Below are positions 54,918 to 64,000 of a stretch of DNA of 64,000 nucleotides, piece by piece. The position numbers and the translations under genes were made by a program. Under the pieces are notes generated by a model. It had not been told where the DNA came from and ran no database searches. It was given only the letters and a program-made list of their open reading frames with translations. This DNA is from Betaproteobacteria bacterium (GTDB taxonomy: Bacteria > Bdellovibrionota_B > Oligoflexia > Silvanigrellales > Silvanigrellaceae), in contig VGHE01000007.1 in the NCBI GenBank assembly GCA_016868315.1, positions 1 through 64,000 on the forward strand. The letters are read 5' to 3'. Within the stretch, counting starts at the first letter, position 1, and every line of letters starts with the position of its first letter.

Positions 54918-55817
54918 TTAGAGACTGGGCATCTGGCGGAGGCGCGCAACACGCTCTTCAAGCGGAGGGTGAGTGCTAAACAAAGCAAAGAGCCCCCCAC
55001 GTTTGTTGGAAATCCGCATTGCTGCAACGGATTGTGGTGCGTTGTCGGCTTCCATGTGACCGAAGGCACGGCGCAAAGCCTCGAGAGCTGCAACCATTTT
55101 GTCGCGTCCGGCAAGGCGAGCACCGCCTTCGTCGGCGCGGTATTCGCGGAAGCGCGAGAACCACGAGACAACCAGCATTCCCAGGATTCCCAGGAGAATT
55201 TCACAGGCAATCGTGACCAGCATGGTGACCATTGCGCGGTTTTCTTCTTTGACGGTCTGTGACACTCCGAAAGCAATAATGCGCGCTATGAACATGACAA
55301 ATGCGTTCACAACACCTTGAACCAGGGTCATGGTGACCATGTCGCCATTTGCGATGTGCGCAACCTCATGGGCCAGAACTCCCTCAACTTCGTTTCTGTT
55401 CATGCGTTGCAGCAGTCCAGTGCTCACAGCAACCAGCGAGCGATTGCGTGTTGGACCTGTTGCGAAGGCATTCATATCGGGGCTGTCGTAGACACCCACT
55501 TCAGGCATTTTAGAAATGCCCGCCTTCTGAGCCAGCTGATAGACCGTTTGCAGAAGCTCACGGTTGTTGCCTGATGCATTGGCAGGATCAATGAGCTTGA
55601 CCCCCATAGTCCACTTGGCGAGCACTCGGCTGAGCGCAAGCGAAATAAACGCACCGCCGAAACCCCAGACGAGGCAAAATCCGGCGAGAGCCGTATAATT
55701 AATCCCGTAGGCTGTCATGTACCTGTTAAGGCCGAGCAGGCTCGTAACAATACTAATGCTCACCACAATGAGTATGTTGACGGCAAAGAACCAAAAGAAT
55801 CGTTTGAAAAGTTGCAT
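54918..55817 (-). CDS. htpX: HtpX-type membrane zinc metalloprotease
   Basis: An M48-family inner-membrane protease involved in membrane-protein quality control. The ATG at 55817 (299 residues) follows AAAGGAGG and precedes the first membrane segment (FFWFFAVNILIVVSISIV). Three more hydrophobic segments are visible. The zinc site is LAHEVAHIANGD (about 149-160), with a further zinc-ligand Glu expected in REYRADEGGARL. Length and topology are standard. It is followed by a terminator. It shares housekeeping neighbours with ftsH, which acts on overlapping substrates in E. coli. Confidence 0.95.
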   Translation of the reverse strand: MQLFKRFFWFFAVNILIVVSISIVTSLLGLNRYMTAYGINYTALAGFCLVWGFGGAFISLALSRVLAKWTMGVKLIDPANASGNNRELLQTVYQLAQKAGISKMPEVGVYDSPDMNAFATGPTRNRSLVAVSTGLLQRMNRNEVEGVLAHEVAHIANGDMVTMTLVQGVVNAFVMFIARIIAFGVSQTVKEENRAMVTMLVTIACEILLGILGMLVVSWFSRFREYRADEGGARLAGRDKMVAALEALRRAFGHMEADNAPQSVAAMRISNKRGGLFALFSTHPPLEERVARLRQMPSL

Positions 55818-55904
55818 TCGGATTCCTCCTTTAGAGAAAAACTTAATTAAGTTTTCCCAATACTTCACACTCTGTAACATATTCGGAAAAAGTCAACGCC
55901 AGTT

Positions 55905-56909
55905 TTAAGCGAACGACTGAATCCGATAAACTTTTTCGGGAAGTGCGGCGACCGGGCGTCCAGAGTGCTGTGAATCAACCACCACATGCACCGCGCGCGG
56001 TTCGCATTGCACCATGCCTCGGATGTTGACGTACTCGTTCTCGAAATTGCCGACGATGTTGTGCTTCGCTGCAATAGCCCGAAAAGCTTCCTCTTTGAAA
56101 ACGGCATCGTCGGTGACTGTGTTGAGCTTTAGAATCAACTCAGCATCCTCGAGCGGAAAACCGAATTTTTCCAGCTGTCGGCACGTTCCCGCATGCATTA
56201 CTTTATGGCTTCGTCCAGTCAAATAAACAATCTTTAACCCCATTTTCTTGCAGAACCAGACGAACTCTGATGCGCCGGTGTAAACAGCATCGAATTCAAC
56301 AAGGGTTTCGCCATCAAAGAATTTCTTTCGCCAAAATCTCTCCACGGTCACAAGGACTTCCATGACATCTGGATTGCGCATATCGAGTCCTGCATTCTCG
56401 AACGCATGAGATAGACTATAACCGATATGGTTGAATCCGATCCCTTCGATTTTTTTGATGAGTGGCTTTGGAAAATGAGAACATTCAGGCGAGCTCATCC
56501 AGCGTTTAAGAATTCCCAGTGTCCGGTGCCCGACGTCGAAGAGAGTGCCGTCGAGGTCAAACACGATTACTGCAGATTTGCCGTTATTCACTGTACCTAT
56601 TTCATTGCTGCGGGAGGCAATGAAGCTTTTGAGTGAGTCTGAGTTTGTGTCCTCAATCCACCACTCAGCAGGTTCGCTGCGGTAGGTTCGGCTGCGCGGG
56701 TGTGGGTGTGGTGGATGGTCGTAAACAGCGCTGACACTGATTTCCCGAGCAAGATCGGTGGAAAGCTTGTTAACGAGATTGAGTGCATCCTCGAAGCCCT
56801 GCTTATAATCAGCCGAGCGGGCGCCGTACTGAGAATTCAGTTCACGCAGTGCTTCGCGGTGTTCAGTGAGTTTGTCTTCCAAAAGACCAAACAAATTTTT
56901 ATTGTTCAT
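55905..56909 (-). CDS. HAD-superfamily phosphatase-like protein with extra N-terminal region
   Basis: A 334-residue protein, starting at ATG 56909 just after folP. The first 100 or so residues form a helical region of unknown type (KLTEHREALRELNSQYG). From about 110 a HAD domain is visible: motif I VFDLDGTLFDVG with the two catalytic Asp, motif II YLTGRSHKV, and a helical cap between. The usual motif IV acidic pair near the C-terminus is replaced or displaced (VGNFENEYVNI), so activity is uncertain. Substrate unknown; an acid-phosphatase-like or polynucleotide-phosphatase role is possible. It is 7 bp downstream of folP. Confidence 0.75.
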   Translation of the reverse strand: MNNKNLFGLLEDKLTEHREALRELNSQYGARSADYKQGFEDALNLVNKLSTDLAREISVSAVYDHPPHPHPRSRTYRSEPAEWWIEDTNSDSLKSFIASRSNEIGTVNNGKSAVIVFDLDGTLFDVGHRTLGILKRWMSSPECSHFPKPLIKKIEGIGFNHIGYSLSHAFENAGLDMRNPDVMEVLVTVERFWRKKFFDGETLVEFDAVYTGASEFVWFCKKMGLKIVYLTGRSHKVMHAGTCRQLEKFGFPLEDAELILKLNTVTDDAVFKEEAFRAIAAKHNIVGNFENEYVNIRGMVQCEPRAVHVVVDSQHSGRPVAALPEKVYRIQSFA

Positions 56910-56916
56910 GATTTCC

Positions 56917-57831
56917 TCATGAGACGGGCTTGATGACGTGTGTTCGGATGATACGTGCACCCCAATTTACGCAATTTTCTTCCCAAAGTGCACTTTGTTG
57001 GTCGCGCCACTGCATTTCAGCCTCCTTCGAGGCAAACAGGGGGAGTGCATTTTGAGCTTCGGCCAACATTTTAAGAAAGCTTTTGCGCGAAAGTCCAATG
57101 AGAACCGGAGCACCCAGTTCATTTAATTTCGCCAGGGCAGCCGGACAGAGCAACTCCAGGTTGTGCGCAAGTGTTTTCCCGAAGCCTATGCCAGGGTCGA
57201 CGGCCACCCAATGAACCCCGCAGTTGCGCGCAAATTCAATGCGCTCCTGCAAAAACAACGCGACTTCATCAACACAGTTTTCGTAGTTGGGATGACGCTG
57301 CATGTTCGAAGGTGTGCCTTGCATGTGCATCGCGATGAAACCGAGGTCAAAGTGTCCTGCGACGTGAGCGGTGGTTGCACCAAAAGCCTGAGACTTGTTG
57401 GTTTTCACGGAAAGAGCTGTGTCTACTGCTCTGGTTTTTCTCGCTGAGTACACATCGTTGATTATGTCGATGAGATTTTCCTGGGCGGCTGCATAGGCAA
57501 CTGTGGGAGATGAGGTGTCCAGGCTCACAAGAACATCCGTAGGCAGCTGACTCCGTAGAGCTTTGAGCACGGGCAGAACCCGTTCAAGCTCAGCCTCGGC
57601 GGAAATTTCGAGAGCGCCCGGGCGAGTGCTCACCCCTCCAACATCTACGATGTGCGCTCCCTGTTGCACAAGTTTCAGTGCCTGAGCGACCGCACTCTCC
57701 GGTGCGTCGAACTGTCCGCCATCCGAGAAACTGTCGGGAGTAACATTAATGATGCCCTGATAAACCGTTTTCGTGCGGTCCATCAGGGCATGGCATCGTT
57801 GCGCGCCAGAGGTGTGGAGGCTGCTATTCAT
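56917..57831 (-). CDS. folP: Dihydropteroate synthase FolP
   Basis: Condenses p-aminobenzoate with 6-hydroxymethyl-7,8-dihydropterin diphosphate in folate synthesis; the sulfonamide target. The 304-residue protein has the signature GIINVTPDSFSDGGQF and the second motif GAHIVDVGGVSTRPGA. DPGIGFGKTLAHN and LVGLSRKSF-like VLIGLSRKSFLKML follow. It has an ordinary TIM-barrel length with a slightly long N-terminus. The ATG overlaps the end of ftsH by four bases. The order tilS, ftsH, folP is common in bacteria. Confidence 0.95.
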   Translation of the reverse strand: MNSSLHTSGAQRCHALMDRTKTVYQGIINVTPDSFSDGGQFDAPESAVAQALKLVQQGAHIVDVGGVSTRPGALEISAEAELERVLPVLKALRSQLPTDVLVSLDTSSPTVAYAAAQENLIDIINDVYSARKTRAVDTALSVKTNKSQAFGATTAHVAGHFDLGFIAMHMQGTPSNMQRHPNYENCVDEVALFLQERIEFARNCGVHWVAVDPGIGFGKTLAHNLELLCPAALAKLNELGAPVLIGLSRKSFLKMLAEAQNALPLFASKEAEMQWRDQQSALWEENCVNWGARIIRTHVIKPVS

Positions 57832-59813
57832 GCGCTTGGTGCAGGAGTGGCGCCACCAGCCGAGAGAGTGTGTTCCGTCGAGGTGACTTGAGCCGTCGCA
57901 GAAGCTGCGGGAGCTCCTGCGGCTTCATTGCTGACCTGCGCAGCAGCAGCTTTCTTGAGCTGCATTTCGCGCACTTCTGCAAGGGATGCACCATTGATGA
58001 CCGCGAGGAATTCGTCGGAATCGAGAGTTTCCGCTTCAACAAGAATTTGCGCGCAGCGTTCAAAGACATCCATGTGATCGATGAGCGTTTGCTTCGCAAG
58101 TTCATACTGGGAGTTGATGAGTTTGGCGACTTCGAGGTCAATTTCGTGCGCAAGGGCGTCGGAGTAGTTTTTGCTTTCTCCCCAATCGCGGCCAAGGAAC
58201 GGATTTTCGCTTTTGTGTCCGAAGTTAATGGGACCCAAGCGGCTCATCCCGTACTGACAAACCATGGCACGGGCGAGGTTGGTTGCCTGTTGGATGTCAT
58301 TCGAGGCTCCGGTTGTGAGGCGTCCGAATTTGATTTCTTCCGCTGCCCGACCACCCATACCTTTTGCGATCTCAGTCATCAGATCTTCTTTCGATGAGCT
58401 GTAGATGTCTTCTTTGGGCAGGAAGGCAGTGACTCCCAGTGCTGGGCCGCGTGGAATGATTGTGACCTTATGAACGTCAGAGCGTGATTTCAAATAGTAG
58501 GCAACCAGCGCGTGTCCCGTTTCGTGGTAGGCCGTCATAACAAGTGTTTCCTTGTTCATGACCATGCTCTTGCGCTCTGGACCCATCAGTATTTTGTCTT
58601 TAGCTTCTTCAAAGTGTGTACCCGTGACGCGTTTGGCATTCGCACGGGCAGCCATCAATGCAGCCTCGTTGACCAGGTTTTCCAGGTCAGCGCCCGAGAA
58701 ACCGGGAGTACCAAGCGCAATCTTTTCGATGTTCACGTCTTCCGTAGCTTTCACGCGTTTGATGTAGACGTTGAGAATTTCTCTGCGACCACGCACATCG
58801 GGGAGATTCACGATGACGCGACGGTCAAAACGTCCCGGACGCAGCAGGGCAGGGTCGAGAACGTCGGGGCGGTTGGTTGCCGCGATCACAATGATGGCAT
58901 CGTGCGCTTCAAAGCCATCCATCTCGACAAGCAGCTGGTTGAGAGTTTGTTCACGCTCGTCGTGACCACCACCGACACCTGCACCACGGTGACGACCGAC
59001 GGCATCAATTTCGTCGATGAAAACAATGCATGGAGCATTCTTTTTCGCATTTTCAAACAGGTCACGCACGCGCGACGCGCCGACGCCAACGAACATTTCT
59101 ACGAAGTCGGAGCCACTGATGTGGAAGAAAGGTACGCCCGCTTCGCCTGCAATCGCACGGGCGAGGAGTGTTTTACCCGTTCCTGGTGAACCCATCATCA
59201 GCACGCCTTTGGGTATGCGCGCGCCGATTTCCTGGAAGCGCTTGTGGTCTTTCAGGAATGAGACGATTTCAGAGCATTCTTGCTTTGCTTCTTCAACGCC
59301 AGCAACATCTTTGAAGGTCACGCGCGTCGCATTTTCCGGCATCATTTTTGCACGGCTTTTACCGAACGAAAGAGCCTTGCCTCCTGCACCTTGCATGTTG
59401 CGTAGGAACAAAAACATCAGTGCTATGACGATAAGGAGTGGCACCCATGTTCCAAGAATACCCCACCATGCCTGCCCGTCGTCGCTGCGCTTGTAATTGA
59501 TTTTAACTTCGCGCTGCGCAAGCTTTTCACGCATTTCTTTGCGCAGAGTTTCATCGAACGGAGCAAACGTAGTTATCCGTTTCTTGTTCGCCAAGGTCGC
59601 AGAATATTCATCGCCACGCAGTGGATCGCCTTTGATTTCGACGTCACCATTGATGGATTCCAAATCGGGTGGCTTCTTTTCAACAAACTCCATGAACTGG
59701 GAGTAGCTGACAGATTCTTCGACCTGTCCACGATTCACGAACTTGAAGGCAAAGATCACAAGCGCAAATACGCCTGCCCAAACGATGACCGCCTTCAGCC
59801 AACTTTCTTTCAT
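57828..59813 (-). CDS. ftsH: ATP-dependent zinc metalloprotease FtsH
   Basis: A membrane AAA+ protease of 661 residues from the ATG at 59813, with AAGGAG upstream. Two membrane segments ([16 protein letters not shown] near the start and [14 protein letters not shown] near residue 105) flank a periplasmic loop. The AAA module has Walker [14 protein letters not shown] near 205, Walker [13 protein letters not shown] and SRH-like RPGRFDRRV. The zinc protease motif is [10 protein letters not shown] near 430. The C-terminus is Ala-rich and disordered. Upstream is the 26-bp tandem repeat. It overlaps folP by four bases. Confidence 0.98.
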   Translation of the reverse strand: MKESWLKAVIVWAGVFALVIFAFKFVNRGQVEESVSYSQFMEFVEKKPPDLESINGDVEIKGDPLRGDEYSATLANKKRITTFAPFDETLRKEMREKLAQREVKINYKRSDDGQAWWGILGTWVPLLIVIALMFLFLRNMQGAGGKALSFGKSRAKMMPENATRVTFKDVAGVEEAKQECSEIVSFLKDHKRFQEIGARIPKGVLMMGSPGTGKTLLARAIAGEAGVPFFHISGSDFVEMFVGVGASRVRDLFENAKKNAPCIVFIDEIDAVGRHRGAGVGGGHDEREQTLNQLLVEMDGFEAHDAIIVIAATNRPDVLDPALLRPGRFDRRVIVNLPDVRGRREILNVYIKRVKATEDVNIEKIALGTPGFSGADLENLVNEAALMAARANAKRVTGTHFEEAKDKILMGPERKSMVMNKETLVMTAYHETGHALVAYYLKSRSDVHKVTIIPRGPALGVTAFLPKEDIYSSSKEDLMTEIAKGMGGRAAEEIKFGRLTTGASNDIQQATNLARAMVCQYGMSRLGPINFGHKSENPFLGRDWGESKNYSDALAHEIDLEVAKLINSQYELAKQTLIDHMDVFERCAQILVEAETLDSDEFLAVINGASLAEVREMQLKKAAAAQVSNEAAGAPAASATAQVTSTEHTLSAGGATPAPSA

Positions 59814-59908
59814 CACAAACTCCTTAAGAGGCCGCCAAGATGGAAGCATCTCCGAACGTGAATTCCCAATGTCTATCTTAACGAGAGAAAGTCAACCATG
59901 CTTTGTCC

Positions 59909-59995
59909 CTGCGCTGCCCTATGTCAAAGCTCTCCTGCGCTGCCCTATGTCAAAGCTCTCCTGCGCTGCCCTATGTCAAAGCTCTCCTGCGCTGC
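59909..59995. repeat. 26-bp tandem repeat, 3.3 copies, upstream of ftsH
   Basis: Three perfect 26-bp units (59909-59934, 59935-59960, 59961-59986) and a partial fourth (59987-59995) lie between the end of tilS and the start of ftsH. On the minus strand each full unit contains TTGACA, a perfect -35 hexamer. No good -10 follows at 17 bases within the array, and no protein-coding role is evident. The function is unknown; an upstream control region of ftsH is possible. Confidence 0.9.
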
Positions 59996-60015
59996 ACTGG
60001 TTGAACATTAAAAAT

Positions 60016-61062
60016 CTAGGAAGTTACCTTGATTTCCAGCCGCTTGCTGTTAATTGTAACAAAACTTCGCTCCGACAATGCAATTTTGTACCCCTCACAG
60101 TGCGATTGATTCGCCACCAATTTGCGCACATGTGCGAGAATGTTGGCCAGTTTTTCGCGGGTCAATTGCCGGGCAAGCACAGGTTCAGCGTTCAGCAAGA
60201 AATCCCTCAGTTGCGGAACCCCGGTGAGTTTATGAAGCTCGATGCATCTGCTTGGAGCAGTTGATGTGTTCAGCGTTGCAGCTGTGTCGGCACTGGTCTG
60301 CTGGGCTGAACCTTTGTCATAATTCTTGAGATCTTGTGAAAGTGTCCAAATGTGCTCGACGGCCTGTGGGTTGATAAGCTCGAGCTCTGTGAGCACCACG
60401 TTGCGCAGGCGATTGCGTGTGTAGTCGAGTTGCTGATTCGATGAATCTTCGCGGTGAGGCAGAGATTTTCCCTGGATGTAGCCATCGAGTTCGTCGGCGG
60501 CGAGCCAAAGAAGCGGACGCAGGAGCCTCGTTTCAGAGCTCCAAGGTGACATGCTGTGAAGTCCAACAGCTCCGCACCCCCGCACCAAATTGTGAAGCAG
60601 AGTCTCCGCATGATCACGTCGGTGGTGGGCTGTGACGATCATCCAATTGTCTTTGTTTCCAGGTTGTGCGGCGTCCACTGCGGAGTTGCGGACGCTTTGA
60701 TAGCGCCATTCCCTCGCCAAGGCGTGAAAATTCAACCCATCCTTGAGTTTGTTGTTGAGCGTCTCAGACCACCTGTGGATGAGAATGGGGAGACCCAAGT
60801 GACGCGCAAGATCGATGCATAGAGCTTCATCTTGATTTGATTCTTCCGCCCGACGGCAGTGGTTGAAATGGTGCAGTGTTAGGTTGAAATGCAAGCCACT
60901 CCATGCTTGCGGGAGACGTTCAATGCGGTGAAGAATTTCGAGCAGCGCGACGCTGTCTTTACCGCCAGAGAGCATAAGGTGCAGGGTGCCAGGATGATCT
61001 GCGCAGAGGCGAGCCTCACGCAGATGCTGGAGAATTTTGAATTCAGCTGGCCTGAGCCGCAT
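60016..61062 (-). CDS. tilS: tRNA(Ile)-lysidine synthase TilS
   Basis: Makes lysidine at C34 of the minor tRNA-Ile so that it reads AUA. The 348-residue protein has the PP-loop ATP site MLSGGKDSVALLEIL (about 30-44), HHFNHCRRAEES and the ATP/tRNA region VTAHHRRDHAETLLHNLVRGCG. RLLRPLLWLAADEL and HREDSSNQQLDYTRNRLRN are also present. It is shorter than E. coli TilS (about 430 residues), consistent with lacking the extra C-terminal domain, as in many bacteria. It is upstream of ftsH, with the tandem repeat in between, and divergent from the peptide-transport genes. Confidence 0.95.
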   Translation of the reverse strand: MRLRPAEFKILQHLREARLCADHPGTLHLMLSGGKDSVALLEILHRIERLPQAWSGLHFNLTLHHFNHCRRAEESNQDEALCIDLARHLGLPILIHRWSETLNNKLKDGLNFHALAREWRYQSVRNSAVDAAQPGNKDNWMIVTAHHRRDHAETLLHNLVRGCGAVGLHSMSPWSSETRLLRPLLWLAADELDGYIQGKSLPHREDSSNQQLDYTRNRLRNVVLTELELINPQAVEHIWTLSQDLKNYDKGSAQQTSADTAATLNTSTAPSRCIELHKLTGVPQLRDFLLNAEPVLARQLTREKLANILAHVRKLVANQSHCEGYKIALSERSFVTINSKRLEIKVTS

Positions 61063-61134
61063 TGCCTTTCCACCTTGCCTGAGCTAAAACCGCCCGACTC
61101 TTTCGTATGTTGAGACCACAATTCGGAGCGGAGA

Positions 61135-62733
61135 ATGCCCATGCGCAAAATCTCGACTTCACTCTCTCTTGCTGCACTTACTGCTATTTTTAGCACCTTG
61201 GCAACCCGACCCGAGAGCGCCTTTGCGCAGTCTAAAGGGGTTCTCATTTATGGCCGAGGCGGCGACTCCGTATCGCTTGATCCTGCGAAGGAAACCGATG
61301 GTGAAAGCCTAAACGTCTGCGACAACATTTTCGATACCCTGGTTCAATTCAAAGACGGAACCACAGAAATCGAACCAGCTTTGGCACAGCGCTGGGATGT
61401 CGGCGCAGATGGACTAACCTATACTTTTCATCTGCGTCCGAACGTGAAGTTCCATGATGGTACGCCGATGAACGCCGATGCTGTTGTATTCAGTCTGTTG
61501 CGGCAACATGATCCCAAGCACGAAGCCTATAAATATGCACAGATGTGGTCGTATTGGCAGGATATGGGCATGGATAAACTCGTTGCCTCAGTCGATAAGC
61601 TCGACGACAAAACAGTCAAAATCGTACTCAAGTCACCCAGCGCACCTTTTCTCGCCAACATGGCCATGAGCTTTGCATCCATCGTTAGCCCAGCAGCGGT
61701 GCGCAAGTTCAAGCAGGAGTTTGCACGCAACCCTGTTGGAACCGGACCATTCAAATTTGTGAGCTGGACAAAAAGCGAAAAAATCGTGCTCGATGGATTC
61801 AATGAATTCTGGGGCGGACAGCCGAAACTCGGGCGCGTTATTTTCAGAAGCTATCCTGATTCCGCCACACGCCTCAATGCCTTTTTGGCTAAAGAGATTC
61901 ACATGATGAATCTCCCAACCCCCGATCAAGTCAACGTTATTCGCCAGAAGCGCGCAGATGCCAAAATTATTGAAGAGCCAGCAATGAATGTGGCCTACCT
62001 AGCCTTCAACACAACCAAGGGGCCATTCGCAAATCCCAAGGTCCGCCAGGCTCTGAACATGGCTGTCAACAAGGAAGCTATCATTAAAGGTGTCTATGCA
62101 GGTATGGGTATTCCAGCGGTGAATCCTATCCCGCCTTCGCTCTGGGGCTACAACACCAGCATTTCGCCCTACGCATTTAATCAGGTCAAAGCAAAGCAGT
62201 TGCTTGCTGAAGCTGGCTATCCAAAGGGTTTTGAATCGGAGTTGTTTTACTTGCCCGTTTCGCGACCCTACATGCCCGATGCAAAGCGCGTTGCAGAAGC
62301 CATCCAGGCGGACTTCAAGGCAGTGGGCGTGAAGGTTCAGCTGACCACCCACGAGTGGGCGGTTTATCTCGACAAAACCAAAAAAGGTGAGCATCCGATG
62401 GCACTCATGGGTTGGACGGGTGACAACGGTGACCCCGATAACTTTTTGAATGTGCTCTTAAGCGGCGACAACGCCAAACCACCTGCGTCCAATATCGCGT
62501 TCTACGACAATCAGAAGGTCACCCAGATTCTGCGTGATGCGCAAAAAGTCACTGTTCAAAAAAAACGTGCTGACCTTTACCGCCAGGCGCAGAAGCTTAT
62601 TCACCAAGACGCGCCCTGGATCCCCATTGCACACTCGCGTGTTGCGATGCCTATGGATCCCAAGGTTCAGGGTTTTATCCTTCAGCCGAATGGGTCGCGT
62701 CGTTTCTTTCGGGTCAGTCTCAACAACAAGTGA
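61135..62733 (+). CDS. ABC transporter periplasmic substrate-binding protein (oligopeptide/dipeptide type)
   Basis: The solute-binding component of a peptide-type ABC importer, family 5 (SBP_bac_5), 532 residues. A Sec signal peptide ends near AFAQ (residue 32); there is no lipobox, so it is soluble in the periplasm. Family motifs: SVSLDPAKETDGESLNVCDNIFD, ALAQRWDVGADGLTYTFHLR and FHDGTPMNADAVVFS. Later come NPVGTGPFKF and RQALNMAVNKEAI. Dipeptides or oligopeptides are the most likely substrates. GGAG lies 6 bases upstream of the ATG. It is followed after 6 bp by the permease genes. Confidence 0.93.
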   Translation: MPMRKISTSLSLAALTAIFSTLATRPESAFAQSKGVLIYGRGGDSVSLDPAKETDGESLNVCDNIFDTLVQFKDGTTEIEPALAQRWDVGADGLTYTFHLRPNVKFHDGTPMNADAVVFSLLRQHDPKHEAYKYAQMWSYWQDMGMDKLVASVDKLDDKTVKIVLKSPSAPFLANMAMSFASIVSPAAVRKFKQEFARNPVGTGPFKFVSWTKSEKIVLDGFNEFWGGQPKLGRVIFRSYPDSATRLNAFLAKEIHMMNLPTPDQVNVIRQKRADAKIIEEPAMNVAYLAFNTTKGPFANPKVRQALNMAVNKEAIIKGVYAGMGIPAVNPIPPSLWGYNTSISPYAFNQVKAKQLLAEAGYPKGFESELFYLPVSRPYMPDAKRVAEAIQADFKAVGVKVQLTTHEWAVYLDKTKKGEHPMALMGWTGDNGDPDNFLNVLLSGDNAKPPASNIAFYDNQKVTQILRDAQKVTVQKKRADLYRQAQKLIHQDAPWIPIAHSRVAMPMDPKVQGFILQPNGSRRFFRVSLNNK

Positions 62734-62739
62734 GTCGGC

Positions 62740-63798
62740 ATGTTCATACGCCACGCATTTACCCGCTTCGTTGCGTCCATTCCGGTGCTCTTGCTACTCA
62801 CTCTTGTTTTGTTCGGAGCGCTCAAGCTGATTCCCGGCGACATCGCGCTTGTCATGGCAGGAGAGCGAGCTACACCGGAACGCGTGGAGTATATCCGCGA
62901 GTCTCTGCATCTGAACGATCCTTGGTTTGTTCAGTACGGGCTTTATCTTAAGAGACTTGTGTTAGAGGCCGACCTTGGACACAGTCTCTTTCACGACCAA
63001 CCCATCAACACTCTTTTTGCGTCTGCCATCCCCGCAACAGTCGAGCTGGCTGTTGCAGCGTTGTTGATTGCGATTCCGGTTGGATTGTTTCTGGGTGTTG
63101 TGTCGGCTGTTGCCCGACGTTCCTGGTGGGATCGTTTTGCGAGCTTAATTGCGTTAACAGGAGTGAGCATGCCGATCTTCTGGTTGGCTTTGCTCCTAAT
63201 GTGGTTCTTCAGCCTGAATCTGGGATGGTTGCCAACGTCTGGGCGTTTGTCCGACGAAGTTCTCTTCGATCCTGCGAGTCAGTCACTCTTTAGAATGTAC
63301 ACACTTGATGGTCTGTATCTTGGGCTCGCTGGCGAAGGTTGGGATGTGTTCACGTCGGCCGTGCGCTATTTGGTTCTGCCCGCGGTCGCGTTGTCGACTA
63401 TTCCCATGGCGCACATTTGTCGCATGACTCGTTCTGCCATGCTTGATGTTCTTCAGCAGGATTACATCCGTACAGCACGCGCTAAGGGACTCTCTGTATT
63501 TAAAGTGGTACTTAAGCATGCGGCAAGAAATGCCGCTTTGCCTGTTGTGACTATTATGTTTCTGCAGGCGGGTGCACTGTTCGGTGGGGCTGTCATCACA
63601 GAAACCATGTTCGCCTGGCCAGGGTTGGGTAAGTTGCTCGTGGAGAGCATTGGTAGCCGTGATTTTCCCATGGTGCAATCGGGCACGCTTTTTGTTGGGT
63701 GTATGTTCGTTCTCTTTAACCTGATGGGTGACATTGTTGTGGGTTGGTTAGACCCTCGCATCAAGCAAGCGTCAGGCACTCAGAAAGGCAATGGCTGA
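62740..63798 (+). CDS. ABC transporter permease, DppB/OppB type
   Basis: A membrane permease of the peptide/nickel importer group (352 residues). It has an N-terminal TM (ASIPVLLLLTLVLFGALKLIPGD) and about five further segments. The cytoplasmic EAA-type loop is YIRTARAKGLSVFKVVLKHAARNAALPVV, which contacts the ATPase. The order (binding protein, DppB-like, DppC-like) matches dpp/opp operons. The stop overlaps the next ATG (TGATG). The substrate follows the binding protein (peptides, inferred). Confidence 0.93.
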   Translation: MFIRHAFTRFVASIPVLLLLTLVLFGALKLIPGDIALVMAGERATPERVEYIRESLHLNDPWFVQYGLYLKRLVLEADLGHSLFHDQPINTLFASAIPATVELAVAALLIAIPVGLFLGVVSAVARRSWWDRFASLIALTGVSMPIFWLALLLMWFFSLNLGWLPTSGRLSDEVLFDPASQSLFRMYTLDGLYLGLAGEGWDVFTSAVRYLVLPAVALSTIPMAHICRMTRSAMLDVLQQDYIRTARAKGLSVFKVVLKHAARNAALPVVTIMFLQAGALFGGAVITETMFAWPGLGKLLVESIGSRDFPMVQSGTLFVGCMFVLFNLMGDIVVGWLDPRIKQASGTQKGNG

Positions 63799-64000
63799 TG
63801 ACCGCCAAGCCCTCCGTTTGGTTTCAGTTGTGGATGGAAGTAAAGCACAACCGCACTGCGCAAATCGCTTTGCTTATCCTTTTCATCCTTGTTGTGTGCG
63901 CCATTGCAGCGCCCTGGCTCGCGCACCATGACCCTCTCACGCTGAATCTCGAGACTTCGCGTTTTGTTCCTCCCTTTTTTGTTGAAGGCGGTTCAATGCA
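63798..64000 (+). CDS. ABC transporter permease, DppC/OppC type (3' partial)
   Basis: The N-terminal part of the second permease. It starts at ATG 63798, overlapping the preceding stop. The first 67 residues contain an amphipathic start (FQLWMEVKHNRTAQIALL), a first membrane segment (LILFILVVCAIAAPWLA) and HHDPLTLNLE, matching the DppC N-terminus pattern. The frame is open at the window end, so the rest, and presumably the ATPases DppD/F, are outside. Confidence 0.88.
   Translation, partial: MTAKPSVWFQLWMEVKHNRTAQIALLILFILVVCAIAAPWLAHHDPLTLNLETSRFVPPFFVEGGSM

Noticed and set aside
54918-54960. Possible sigma-54 -24/-12 sites near the flagellin genes
   Set aside because: No TGGC-N8-TTGC-like pair with correct spacing was found upstream of either flagellin.
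59743-60264. 173-codon plus-strand open frame across the tandem repeat
   Set aside because: It starts inside ftsH, runs through the 26-bp repeat and ends in tilS; the repeat keeps it open by chance. No ribosome binding site.

Overview
The window looks like about 64 kb of chromosome from a Gram-negative, flagellated bacterium. Many genes encode lipoproteins, a probable outer-membrane barrel, LpoB, RpoN and PilZ proteins. Two neighbouring flagellin genes begin MGLRI, and a regulatory (nitrogen-type) PTS cluster is present. This combination suggests a member of Bdellovibrionota/Oligoflexia or a related delta-like lineage, but that is inference from gene content and style, not from a marker search. 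No rRNA, tRNA, CRISPR array, IS element, integrase or phage gene was recognised. Most of the window is housekeeping DNA, densely packed, with many start/stop overlaps.

Layout. 1-1122: 3' part of a SrkA-like kinase. 1128-6295 (minus): exported proteins, including a cysteine-repeat lipoprotein, a lipoprotein reading frame split by an in-frame TAG, a duplicated-domain lipoprotein and a probable beta-barrel. 6444-14768 (minus): mutS, typA, two GT4 glycosyltransferases and an RlmI-like methyltransferase. 14874-20562 (plus): a dimethylarginine/citrulline-type hydrolase, pyruvate dehydrogenase E1alpha, E1beta and E2, and an RluB-like pseudouridine synthase. 20550-27258 (minus): a DUF1501/DUF1800 pair, groEL, groES and nadB. 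27362-28618 (plus): lpoB and frr. 28706-32939 (minus): a lipoprotein, tsf, rpsB and scpB. 32971-37298 (plus): a large exported protein, a PilZ protein and a lipoprotein. 37387-39179 (minus): etfA and etfB.

39322-46394: a small membrane protein (plus), then a minus-strand run of a nonsense-interrupted corA, miaB, ffh, two unknown small proteins, rnhB and trxA. 46469-47224 (plus): a CPBP protease. 47232-52654 (minus): rpoN, ptsN, rapZ, ptsH and ptsI. 52735-54541 (minus): two flagellins. 54918-61062 (minus): htpX, a HAD phosphatase, folP, ftsH and tilS, with a 26-bp tandem repeat between tilS and ftsH. 61135-64000 (plus): an oligopeptide-type ABC transporter, running off the right end.

The most noteworthy signals are two genes whose family-like or coding-like frames are cut by a single in-frame stop. 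One is the lipoprotein gene, with TAG at 3000-3002. The other is corA, with TAA at codon 19 directly after an ATGA junction with miaB. Other signals are the three-copy cysteine module with a co-varying cysteine pair, the tandem repeat carrying TTGACA in every unit upstream of ftsH, a long inverted repeat in a flagellin leader, and the compact PTS-Ntr cluster with an extended HPr overlapping ptsI. No clearly new multi-gene defence or biosynthetic system was found.
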